From the NCBI RefSeq assembly GCF_039535235.1, contig NZ_BAAAWU010000001.1, forward strand, positions 1,736,001 through 1,800,000: a stretch of DNA of 64,000 nucleotides, given 5' to 3'. The position numbers and the translations under genes were made by a program. The DNA comes from Streptomyces roseoviridis (GTDB lineage: Bacteria > Actinomycetota > Actinomycetes > Streptomycetales > Streptomycetaceae). The notes under the pieces were generated by a model, which was not told the DNA's origin, did not search any database, and saw only the letters and a program-made list of their open reading frames with translations. This document shows, in pieces, positions 25,123 through 32,817 of the stretch (positions are counted from its first letter, which is position 1; every line of letters starts with the position of its first letter).

Positions 25123-26097
25123 TCAGGCGGCCTTTCCGGTGTCGCGCAGGCTCCTGAGCAGGGTGCTGCGGGGTGCGTCCATGGTCGCGAGGGTCTCGTC
25201 GAGGACGGTCTGCGGCATGCGCCGCAGGGCGTCGGAGACGTCGCGGCGCAGCCGTTTGGCCACCGCCGGCTCGTACTGGTCCGCCTTCGCCATGTGGAAG
25301 GCGATCATCGCGCAGTAGGTGCGGACGGCCTTCGGCAGGAACCGGTCGGCGTCGCGGTCGCGGGAGACCTCCTCCAGGAGCAGGTCGTAGGACGGGATGA
25401 AGTCGAGCTGGCGGTTGTCGGTGATCTGGGTGAGCGAGGTGGTGACCCCGCGCCGGTAGAAGACGCCGTGCAGGGAGAGCGCCGCGTAACTGCGGGCGGT
25501 GAGGTGGAGGCGCCAGATCCAGAGCCGGTCCTCGGCGGTGCGCAGCTTCGTCTCGAAGCGGGAGGCGCCGTCCTCGAACAGCCGGGCGCTGTAGATGCCG
25601 AACGGGACGAAGGGGTAGTCGACCATCGTCACCATGCTGGCCGGGGCGATGCCGTCCCTGGGATCCATGACGGTGTCGCGCAGCTTCGCCGGGGCGTAGC
25701 GGATCTGCCGGTTGCGGCCGGTGGACAGGACGTGGTCGGTGCGGGCGAAGTCGCAGCCCAGACGCTCGATTCCGGCGACCATCGCGCGCAGGTGGCCGGG
25801 GGCGTACCAGTCGTCGCCGTCGAGGAAGGTCAGGTAGTCGCCGGTCGCCGCGTCGATCCCGGTGTTGCGGGCCTGGGCGACGCCGAGGTTGGTCGCGTGG
25901 CGGATCACGGTGGCCCGCGGGATGCGGTCCTTCCAGCGGTCGAGGAAGTCCGGCGTCTCGTCGGTGGAGTGGTCGTCGATCAGCAGGAACTCGATGTCGG
26001 TGCCGGCGGGGTCCGCGTTGTCCGCGAGGCTGCGCAGGGTGTCGGGGGCGTACGGCCCGACATTGTGGAAGGGCACGACGACGGACAGTTTCGGCAC
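25123..26097 (-). CDS. Glycosyltransferase family 2 protein
   Basis: A 324-residue cytoplasmic GT-A-fold enzyme. 'VPKLSVVVPFHNVGPYAPDTLRSLA' is the first strand and nucleotide-binding region, 'FLLIDDHSTDETPDFLDRW' holds the conserved DD, 'ATNLGVAQARNTGIDAATGDYLTFLDGDDWY' carries the DxD-type metal site, and a basic, helical C-terminus follows. It transfers an activated sugar to an unknown acceptor. GTG 26097 is chosen because it begins the first beta strand and has GGGGAAG six bases upstream. It lies between the YfhO-like gene (40 bp upstream) and the polysialyltransferase-like gene (2 bp downstream), making one operon. Confidence 0.9.
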   Translation of the reverse strand: MPKLSVVVPFHNVGPYAPDTLRSLADNADPAGTDIEFLLIDDHSTDETPDFLDRWKDRIPRATVIRHATNLGVAQARNTGIDAATGDYLTFLDGDDWYAPGHLRAMVAGIERLGCDFARTDHVLSTGRNRQIRYAPAKLRDTVMDPRDGIAPASMVTMVDYPFVPFGIYSARLFEDGASRFETKLRTAEDRLWIWRLHLTARSYAALSLHGVFYRRGVTTSLTQITDNRQLDFIPSYDLLLEEVSRDRDADRFLPKAVRTYCAMIAFHMAKADQYEPAVAKRLRRDVSDALRRMPQTVLDETLATMDAPRSTLLRSLRDTGKAA

Positions 26098-26137
26098 TCG
26101 GACTTCCCCAACTCGTGTGTCTGTACTGGCGGGCAGA

Positions 26138-28963
26138 CTAGGCAGCGCTCTTCTCCGCCGGACGAGGCTCCGGTTCACGCGGGGTGAACTCTTGCCGTCC
26201 CTCGGGTGCACGGGTGCGGCGACGGTGCAGCAGGGCCGTGGCGAGCAGCGCGGCGAGGGCCACGGCTCCGGTCGCGCCGCCGAGCCGCAGGCCCGGCGGG
26301 CGGAAGGAGCAGGTCACGGAGGTGGCCCGGCCGTCGAGGGGGACGGCGAGCAGACCGTTGCGGCTGTGGGCGGGGACGAGGGGCGCGTCGCCGGCCGCGC
26401 AGCGCCAGCCGGAGATCCGGGGGACGGCGAGGACGGCGGTGCCGGTGCTGCCCGGGGGAAGCTCGGCCGTGACGGTGTGGCCGGTGGTGCGGACGTCGGT
26501 CGCGCCGGTGGCGGTCAGCTGCCGTACGGCGGCGTCGAGCCGTTCCGGCACGAGGCAGCCGATCGGGTGCTCGGGCAGCTTGGGCCGGGGGCCGCCCTTC
26601 GGCGCGGAGGGCGAGCCGGCCCGGGGCTTGGGCTGGGGGCGGGCCTCGGGCTCGGTGCCGGCCGGGGTCCTGGGCCCGGCCTGGGACTTGGACCGAGGGC
26701 GGGCCTCGGGCTCGGTGCCGGCCGGGGTCCCGGGCCCGGCCTGGGACTTGGACCGAGGGCCGGCCTCGGGCTCGGTGCCGGCCGGGGTCCTGGGCCCGGC
26801 CTGGGACTTGGGGCGCAGGTCGATCCGGACCGCGCCGGTGGCGGGGGTGGTGCCCAGCTGCTGCATGGGGGCCAGGACGGAGGGCTGCTTGCCCGCGAAG
26901 CCGACGGGCTGCGCGTCGGCGAGCGCGGCGGTACCCCGGTACTCGGGCGCCCAGAACCAGACCCGGGAACCGGCCGGACAGCGCGCCGTGAGGGTGGTGC
27001 TGCCGTCGGGCGCGGTCGTGCGGAGCGGGGCGTCCGGCACGTCGTACACGGTGTGGCCGAGGAGGAGTTCCTGGCGGGTGAAGGCGGAGTCGGCGGCGCC
27101 GGCGCGGGCCGGCCCCGGTGTGCGCGGGTGGACGGTGACGAGCGGCGGTACGGGGGTGTCGGTGACGGTGATGCGGGCCTCCGGCAGCCGGTCCGGGTCG
27201 AGCGGGGCGGAAGGGGTCGAGCGCATCCGGGTGCCGATGGAGAAGATCGCGTCGGTGACCGGGTTGTCGAGGCTGACGGGGTGCCGGCCCTTGGCGTAGT
27301 AGCCGAAGCCGAGGCCGGCGAGGGTGCGCGAGTACGTGGCCGCGGTGAGGCTGCTGTAGTAGTCGGCGCCTTCCCCGCCGACGATCAGGACGTCGTTGCC
27401 GCCCGGGACCTCGCCCGGGTCGGTGCGGTGGCGCGGCCAGGAGTCCTCGGCGGCGACGGCGCGGGCCATGTCGGTGTGCCAGGGGCCGATCCGGGGCGCC
27501 CAGGAGACCTTGCTCAGCTGCTGTTCCTCGATGCGCTTGCCGGTGACGAGGGTCTCGCCGGCCTGGGCGGCGAGCAGTAGGCCGACGGCGAGGGCGGGCA
27601 GCAGCCGGCCGCCGGGGCGGCGGCCCGCGCGCAGGGCCGCGCCGGCGGCCAGCACGGCGAGCGCGGCGGACGCGGTGACGGCGGGGTAGGTCCAGCGGTC
27701 GATGTCGGCGCTGCCGCGCGCGGCGAGGGCCGCGCCCGCGAGCAGCGCACCGCCGCCGAGCAGGGCGGCCGGCCGGGGCAGTCCCCGGGCCGTGGACAGC
27801 CAGGCCGCGACGAGGAGCAGTCCGCACAGGACGAAGGTCTGGCGGTACGGGATGCCGTTGGGCGAGGCGCCGGCGTGCCAGAGCAGGTGCGTCGGCTCCC
27901 ACTGGAGGGAAAGGGCGACCAGGACGATCGCCGCGCTCCAGCCGACGCGCTCCCGGGCGGGGACGTCACGGTTGAAGGGCAGGGTCAGGGCGAGTGCCAG
28001 GGCCGGGGTGCCGATGAAGAGGGCTGGGGTGGCCACGCTCGCGGTCGCCGGCAGGAGGCGGGCCAGGACGTCCGTCCAGGGAGCGGGGGCGAAGGCGGTG
28101 GGCGGGGTCGGATCGGCCACCTTGGTGCCGAGGAAGATCACGACGACGAGCGGGGCGGCGAGCCCGATGCCGATGAGGACGGTACGGACGGCCCGCACCA
28201 GCCCCATGAGGCGCGGGCGCCGTTCGGCGGAGGCGGCGCGGGTGGCCGGATCCTCGCCCGGCCTCTCGGCCGCGCCGCCGTCCTCGGTGAGGAGGCGCAC
28301 GGCGAGGACGAGGGCCGCGCCGATCGTCGCCATGTAGGCGGTGTAGAAGTTGGCGAACCAGGCGAGGGCGACGACCAGCGGCCCGAGCACCGGCCTGCGG
28401 CCCTGGCGCGCCCACTCCCCCACCAGGCACAGCAACGGGAAGGCGAGCAGTCCGTCGAGCCACATCGGGACGCTGGCGCCGTAGTTGAAGGTCCAGCCCG
28501 ACAGCGCGTAGGCCGTGCCGAGGACGGCGGCCACCGGCCAGGGACCGCGCCGCAGGGTGAGCAGGAGGGCCGCCATCGCCGCGCCCGCGCCGGCGATCTT
28601 GGCGGCGGTGATCACGTACAGGGCGAGCTCGGGCCGGTCGGCCGGGAAGAGGACGACGAGCAGGGCGAACGGGCTGCTCAGGTAGGTGCCGAAGTCGCCC
28701 AGGAAGTTGGAGCCGAAACCCGATGTCCAGTTCAGGAAGAGGTCCCCCGGGGTCTCGCCGAGGAGGAGCTTGCGCCAGTGGACGTGGTACGGCAGGTACT
28801 GCTGGCCCAGGTCGACGATGTTGCGGGTTCTGGATCCGAGCGGGTGGCTCCCGGCGAGCCGGCCGGCGAGGCAGAACAGGAGGCCGGTGAGGAGGGCCGC
28901 TCCGGCCGCCGCCCGCAGTCGCGGCCGGGACGGTGAGGGCTCTGTCTCGGCAGCGGGTGGCAC
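26138..28963 (-). CDS. YfhO family membrane glycosylation protein
   Basis: A ~941-residue polytopic protein. About a dozen hydrophobic helices fill the N-terminal two-thirds, with the conserved first loop 'VDLGQQYLPYHVHWRKLL', 'GDLFLNWTSGFGSNFLGDFGTYLSSPFALL' and 'WTFNYGASVPMWLDGLLAFPLL'. An extracytoplasmic C-terminal domain follows, with a last TM before a basic tail. YfhO proteins are GT-C-like and implicated in glycosylating teichoic acid or other polymers in Firmicutes. GTG 28963 has GGAGG four bases upstream; ATG 29005 is the alternative. A ~60-residue repeat block (26641-26820) interrupts the outer domain. First gene of the operon with GT2 and the polysialyltransferase-like protein. 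Confidence 0.87.
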   Translation of the reverse strand: MPPAAETEPSPSRPRLRAAAGAALLTGLLFCLAGRLAGSHPLGSRTRNIVDLGQQYLPYHVHWRKLLLGETPGDLFLNWTSGFGSNFLGDFGTYLSSPFALLVVLFPADRPELALYVITAAKIAGAGAAMAALLLTLRRGPWPVAAVLGTAYALSGWTFNYGASVPMWLDGLLAFPLLCLVGEWARQGRRPVLGPLVVALAWFANFYTAYMATIGAALVLAVRLLTEDGGAAERPGEDPATRAASAERRPRLMGLVRAVRTVLIGIGLAAPLVVVIFLGTKVADPTPPTAFAPAPWTDVLARLLPATASVATPALFIGTPALALALTLPFNRDVPARERVGWSAAIVLVALSLQWEPTHLLWHAGASPNGIPYRQTFVLCGLLLVAAWLSTARGLPRPAALLGGGALLAGAALAARGSADIDRWTYPAVTASAALAVLAAGAALRAGRRPGGRLLPALAVGLLLAAQAGETLVTGKRIEEQQLSKVSWAPRIGPWHTDMARAVAAEDSWPRHRTDPGEVPGGNDVLIVGGEGADYYSSLTAATYSRTLAGLGFGYYAKGRHPVSLDNPVTDAIFSIGTRMRSTPSAPLDPDRLPEARITVTDTPVPPLVTVHPRTPGPARAGAADSAFTRQELLLGHTVYDVPDAPLRTTAPDGSTTLTARCPAGSRVWFWAPEYRGTAALADAQPVGFAGKQPSVLAPMQQLGTTPATGAVRIDLRPKSQAGPRTPAGTEPEAGPRSKSQAGPGTPAGTEPEARPRSKSQAGPRTPAGTEPEARPQPKPRAGSPSAPKGGPRPKLPEHPIGCLVPERLDAAVRQLTATGATDVRTTGHTVTAELPPGSTGTAVLAVPRISGWRCAAGDAPLVPAHSRNGLLAVPLDGRATSVTCSFRPPGLRLGGATGAVALAALLATALLHRRRTRAPEGRQEFTPREPEPRPAEKSAA
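26641..26820. repeat. Three near-identical 60-bp tandem repeats in the YfhO-like gene
   Basis: The blocks 26641-26700, 26701-26760 and 26761-26820 are aligned copies. The first two differ at one base; the third differs mainly at its ends. Each encodes a 20-residue unit of the form SQAGPRTPAGTEPEARPRSK, strongly hydrophilic, in the predicted extracytoplasmic domain. The near identity implies recent duplication or ongoing slippage. Confidence 0.93.
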
Positions 28964-29064
28964 ACGTCCTCCAGGAGCTCTGCGGTGATCGCCGTAGGAC
29001 GGCATTACCGCCGAAGCGGGCGACGGCCGGCCCATCGGCAGGCGGTCTCCGCGCGCACCTCAGG

Positions 29065-29093
29065 TGAACAGCGGGTGCCCGTCCTCGTACGAT
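29065..29093 (+). promoter_or_regulatory. Promoter for a leaderless glxA-type regulator transcript
   Basis: TGAACA (29065-29070), a 17-bp spacer and TACGAT (29088-29093) lie seven bases before ATG 29101. The predicted start of transcription falls on or next to the ATG. Confidence 0.55.
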
Positions 29094-29100
29094 GCGGATC

Positions 29101-30093
29101 ATGGGTCCCGCCGAACGCCTCGTCGTCATCGTCCTCTTCGAGGGCGTCGATCTGCTCGACGTCACGGGACCGCCGGAGGTCTTCGCCCTGCTGCGCCGCG
29201 AGACGGACGGGGCGCCGGGCTACGTGGTCGTCCTGGCCGCCGAGACCATGGCTCCGGTCACCACGTCCGCCGGTGTGCGCGTCCTGCCGGACGTCACCTT
29301 CGACGAGCTGGCCGCACGGGCCGTCGACACCCTCCTCGTGCCCGGATCGGTCGAGGTCGACGAGCGGCGCCGGGTGCGCGCGCTGGTCGACCCCGAAGTG
29401 GTCGACCGGGTGCGGTCCCTCGCCGAGCGGACCCGGCGGGTCACGTCCGTCTGCGTCGGGGCGCACATCCTGGCCGCCGCCGGACTGCTCGACGGCAGGC
29501 GCGCCACCACCCACTGGTCGACCGCCCAGCAGCTCGCCGCCGAGCATCCGGAGGTGGAGGTCGACGCCGACCCGATCTTCATCCGGGACGGCGACGTGTG
29601 GACGGGCGCGGGCATCAGCTCCTGTCTGGATCTGGCGCTGGCCCTCGTCGCCGACGACTTCGGCGAGACGACGGCACTGCGGATCGCCCGTCAGCTGGTG
29701 ATGTACGTGAAGCGGCCCAGCGGGCAGAGCCAGTTCAGCGTGCCCCTCGAACCGGTCTCGACGACCCGGCGGGTGGAGGACCTGCGCCACTACATCAACC
29801 GGAACCTCGGTGAGCGCCTCACCCTCGCGGACCTCGCCGCGAGCGCCCACATCAGCGAGCGCCAGCTCACCCGTATCTTCAAGTCGGAGCTGGGCACCAC
29901 CCCGAGCGCGTACATCGAGTCGGCCCGCGTGGAGATGGCCCGCCGGCAGCTGGAGTCGACCGACGCCACGCTCGAACGGATCACCACCCTGTGCGGGTTC
30001 GGCACCACGGACACGCTGATACGGGCGTTCCGCCGCAGGCTCGACACGACGCCGATGGAGTACCGGCGCCGCTTCCGCACCACGCCCGGCTGA
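29101..30093 (+). CDS. GlxA family transcriptional regulator (DJ-1/PfpI plus AraC HTH)
   Basis: A 330-residue regulator. The N-terminal DJ-1/PfpI-like domain (to about residue 190) runs 'RLVVIVLFEGVDLLDVTGPPEVFALL' through 'VTSVCVGAHILAAAGLLDGRRATTHW', including the nucleophile-elbow cysteine. The C-terminal AraC domain has two helix-turn-helix units ('LTLADLAASAHISERQLTRIFKSELG' and 'LERITTLCGFGTTDTLIRAFRRRL'). Such proteins regulate amine, carnitine or arginine catabolism and other pathways; the ligand here is unknown. ATG 29101 fits the leaderless promoter; ATG 29092 overlaps the -10 box and is less likely. It diverges from the glycan operon. Confidence 0.92.
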   Translation: MGPAERLVVIVLFEGVDLLDVTGPPEVFALLRRETDGAPGYVVVLAAETMAPVTTSAGVRVLPDVTFDELAARAVDTLLVPGSVEVDERRRVRALVDPEVVDRVRSLAERTRRVTSVCVGAHILAAAGLLDGRRATTHWSTAQQLAAEHPEVEVDADPIFIRDGDVWTGAGISSCLDLALALVADDFGETTALRIARQLVMYVKRPSGQSQFSVPLEPVSTTRRVEDLRHYINRNLGERLTLADLAASAHISERQLTRIFKSELGTTPSAYIESARVEMARRQLESTDATLERITTLCGFGTTDTLIRAFRRRLDTTPMEYRRRFRTTPG

Positions 30094-30095
30094 GG

Positions 30096-30114
30096 GCCCG
30101 CCCGGACGGCGGGC
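30096..30114 (+). terminator. Terminator after the GlxA-type gene
   Basis: GCCCGCC and GGCGGGC form a 7-bp stem around CGGAC, three bases after the stop. Farther on, 30172-30226 holds an imperfect direct repeat of 'CAGTCGGCCGGCTC' near the tdk stop. Confidence 0.6.
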
Positions 30115-30213
30115 GACGGACAGTGCGTAGTGGGGGGTAGGGGACGACGGACGGCGGCCCGGGCCAGGCTCAGTCGGCCGGCTCGGCCGGTCGGCCAGGC
30201 GCAGTCGGCCGGC

Positions 30214-30861
30214 TCAGCCCAGGCTCACCGGCAGGACGTCCGGCGACAGCGCCGCCGCCCGCGCCGTCGCGCTCGTCATCCGCTTGCGGTGGTGCCGGCG
30301 GCACAGCACCTCGTAGCCGATCTCGTTCCCCGCGTTCACGTCGCCGACGACGACCTGCGCGCCCTCGACGACCATCTCGCCGCCGACGGTGCGCGCGTTG
30401 TGGGTGGCGCGGGCGCCGCACCAGCACAGGGCCTCGACCTGCAGGACCTCGACCCGGTCGGCGAGTTCGACGAGCCGCTGGGAGCCGGGGAACAGCTTGG
30501 AGCGGAAGTCGGTGGTGATGCCGAAGGCGAAGACGTCGAGTTCCAGGTCGTCGACGACCCGGGCGAGCTGGTCGATCTGCTCGGGCGCGAGGAACTGGGC
30601 CTCGTCGGCGATGACGTAGTCGCAACGTCCGCCCTTCGACAGATGGGCGACGAGGTACGCGTAGAAGTCGAAACCCTCGGCGGCCTCGACGGCGTCGGTG
30701 ACGAGCCCGAGGCGGGAGGAGAGCTTGCCCTTGCCCGCGCGGTCGTCCCTGGTGAAGATCATGCCCTGGAGGCCCCGCGCGGAGCGGTTGTGTTCGATCT
30801 GAAGAGCGAGGGTGCTCTTTCCGCAGTCCATCGTTCCGGAGAAGAACACCAGCTCGGGCAT
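30214..30861 (-). CDS. tdk: Thymidine kinase (type II)
   Basis: A 215-residue TK1-like enzyme that phosphorylates thymidine with ATP (dTMP salvage). Walker A 'GTMDCGKST' is at residues 9-17. Also present are 'YVIADEAQFL' (Walker B-like DEAQF), 'DVFAFGITTDFRSKLFPGSQRL' (substrate loop), and the lasso domain zinc cysteines in 'CWCGARATHNAR' and 'VLCRRHHRKRM'. ATG 30861 gives the standard 'PELVFFSGTMDCGKST' start. It lies 72 bp downstream of the phosphatase-fold gene on the same strand and may be in that operon. Confidence 0.96.
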   Translation of the reverse strand: MPELVFFSGTMDCGKSTLALQIEHNRSARGLQGMIFTRDDRAGKGKLSSRLGLVTDAVEAAEGFDFYAYLVAHLSKGGRCDYVIADEAQFLAPEQIDQLARVVDDLELDVFAFGITTDFRSKLFPGSQRLVELADRVEVLQVEALCWCGARATHNARTVGGEMVVEGAQVVVGDVNAGNEIGYEVLCRRHHRKRMTSATARAAALSPDVLPVSLG

Positions 30862-30933
30862 GGGAGGTCGAGGACCTTTCGCGATCGGAGGGGGAGGGGG
30901 GCAGGGGCGCGGGCGTGGAGCGGGCGGGACGCG

Positions 30934-32139
30934 TCAGGTACGGACTTCGAGGAGCGGCACCAGCTGCTCCGCCGGCGTCATCGACCCGTGCATGCCCACC
31001 ATGGCGGACTCGTTGGGCTCGTTGACGGAGGCCGTGAGGGCGAGGTCGCCGTCGGCGGCGGCGATCACGTCGCCGATCCGTCCGTACACCCGCTCGTCGA
31101 TCCGGTCGCCGAACCAGCCGAGTCCGATGGCCTCGTCGCGGCTCGCCACCCAGAAGCGGTCGCCGAGCACCTCGCGCCAGCAGGTGAGGACGTCCGCCTC
31201 GGCACCGGGAACGGCGTAGACGTGGCGGGCCCGGCCCTCGCCGCCGAGGAGGGCGACGCCGGCGCGCAGCTCCCAGTCCTCGTCGAAGTCGATCCGGTGG
31301 TCCTCGTCGAACGGGATGTCGACCATGCCGTGGTCGGCGGTGACGTAGAGGGCCGAGCGGGGCGGGAGCTGTTCGGCGAGCCGCTGGACGAGCCGGTCGA
31401 CGAACATCAGCTGGCCGCGCCAGGCGTCGGATCCGATGCCGAAGCGGTGTCCGGCGCCGTCGAGCTCGCTGTAGTACGTGTAGACCAGGGAGCGGTCGCC
31501 GGCGGCGAGCTGCTCGGCGGCCAGGTCCATGCGCTCCTCGCCGGAGAGCCGTCCGTGGAACGTTCCGCCGCTCAGCGCGATCTTGGTGAGCGGGGTGTCC
31601 CGGAAGACCGGCGAGGACACCTGGGCGGTGTGGATCCCGGCCTCGTCGGCGAGCCGGAAGACGGTGGGGTACGGCTGCCAGACCGGCGGCGAGGTCCAGG
31701 GGTTCCAGCGGAGCTGGTTCATCAGCTCGCCGGTGTCCGGGTTCCGCACGGTGTAGCCCGGCAGGCCGTGGGTGCCGGGGAACTGTCCGGTGCCGACCGA
31801 GGCGAGGGAGGTCGCGGTGGTGGCGGGGAAGCCGGCGGTGAGGGGGCGACCGGTGCCGCCGAGGGAGCCGGCGAGCAGCGAGGTGAGGTAGGGCGCCTCG
31901 TCCGGGTGGGCCTTGATCTGCTCCCAGCCGAGCCCGTCGATGAGGAAGACGCAGTTGCGGTCGGCGGGCTCCAGCTCCGTCAGGCGCGCCTCGAAGCCGG
32001 GCACTCCCTGCCCGGCGACGAGCGTGGGCAGGAGGTCGGCGAGGGAGCCGGTGCCGTAGGCGGGGACCGGCGCGGAGGCGGGGTCCAGCGGAACCGGGTC
32101 GTCGGGCCAGCCCCCGGTCAGAGCCACGGGCAGGACCAT
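30934..32139 (-). CDS. Alkaline-phosphatase-fold phosphodiesterase/nucleotide pyrophosphatase
   Basis: A 401-residue metal-dependent hydrolase of the type I phosphodiesterase family. 'CVFLIDGLGWEQIKAH' supplies the first metal Asp, 'LTAGFPATTATSLASVGTGQFPGTHGLPGYTV' the catalytic Thr nucleophile and 'GxHG' segment, 'VYTYYSELDGAGHRFG' and 'LYVTADHGMVDIP' the remaining metal ligands. It has no signal peptide, so it acts in the cytoplasm. The substrate is unknown. The ATG overlaps the DUF5998 TGA by one base, so the two are translationally coupled. Confidence 0.9.
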   Translation of the reverse strand: MVLPVALTGGWPDDPVPLDPASAPVPAYGTGSLADLLPTLVAGQGVPGFEARLTELEPADRNCVFLIDGLGWEQIKAHPDEAPYLTSLLAGSLGGTGRPLTAGFPATTATSLASVGTGQFPGTHGLPGYTVRNPDTGELMNQLRWNPWTSPPVWQPYPTVFRLADEAGIHTAQVSSPVFRDTPLTKIALSGGTFHGRLSGEERMDLAAEQLAAGDRSLVYTYYSELDGAGHRFGIGSDAWRGQLMFVDRLVQRLAEQLPPRSALYVTADHGMVDIPFDEDHRIDFDEDWELRAGVALLGGEGRARHVYAVPGAEADVLTCWREVLGDRFWVASRDEAIGLGWFGDRIDERVYGRIGDVIAAADGDLALTASVNEPNESAMVGMHGSMTPAEQLVPLLEVRT

Positions 32140-32732
32140 CAGCGGGCGGCCTGGGTCGACGCGGTGGCCTCGGACAGCGCCTGGGCGAAGGCCAGGGTCT
32201 GCCGGACGGTGTCGGGGCCGTCGCCGGCGTCGCTGACCCGGAGGCTGAGGTCGTCGGCGGTGGAGTTGCCGGTGTAGCCGTGGTCGGCGTCGCAGTTCGG
32301 ATCACCGCAGGCGGCCGGCTCCAGGTCGATCCGGGAGACGGCGCCCCAGCCGATGGTGAGGACGACCTCGCGGGGCAGGGTGCCCGGGGTGTACGACTCG
32401 GGGTTGGCGACGACCCGGCTGACCACGATCGAGGAGATCCGGTCGAGCTTCACGGACTCGGTGGACGTGGTGGCGTACGGCGTCGGGGAGCTGCTGTCGG
32501 CGGCCTGCTCGTCGGTGTGGCTGACGATGAAGCGGTTGGCCGTCAGGACGAGCACGGTGACGTGGCGGCGGACCTCGTTTGCGTCGAAGGTGGTCTCCTG
32601 GTGGACCACGTACGACGTGACGGCCTCGCCGCCGACGGCGGCCTCCACCGCCTCGGCCACGAGGGCCGGGTAGTAGCCGCTGCGCTCGATCGCCGCGCGC
32701 AGCCCCTGGGTCGTCGTACCGGTCTTCGCCAT
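32139..32732 (-). CDS. DUF5998 family protein
   Basis: A 197-residue soluble protein that I recognise as the actinobacterial DUF5998 family. It has an alternating-strand core ('SYVVHQETTFDANEVRRHVTVLVLTANRFIVSHTDE'), then 'LDRISSIVVSRVVANPESY', 'VVLTIGWGAVSRIDLEPAACGDPNCDADHGYTG' with two close cysteines, and a C-terminal helix. The strand pattern suggests a PH-like fold; function is unknown. ATG 32732 is chosen for its GGATGGAG and the typical 'MAKTGTTTQGLRAAIERSGYYP' start. It overlaps the downstream phosphatase-fold gene by one base. Confidence 0.87.
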   Translation of the reverse strand: MAKTGTTTQGLRAAIERSGYYPALVAEAVEAAVGGEAVTSYVVHQETTFDANEVRRHVTVLVLTANRFIVSHTDEQAADSSSPTPYATTSTESVKLDRISSIVVSRVVANPESYTPGTLPREVVLTIGWGAVSRIDLEPAACGDPNCDADHGYTGNSTADDLSLRVSDAGDGPDTVRQTLAFAQALSEATASTQAAR

Positions 32733-32817
32733 GGGCTCCATCCTACGGGGCGGTGGGGGCCCCTCCGGCCCTCCGGCGCTGCTCGGCGGCTCGGTCACGG
32801 CGTGCTCCTTCCCACGC

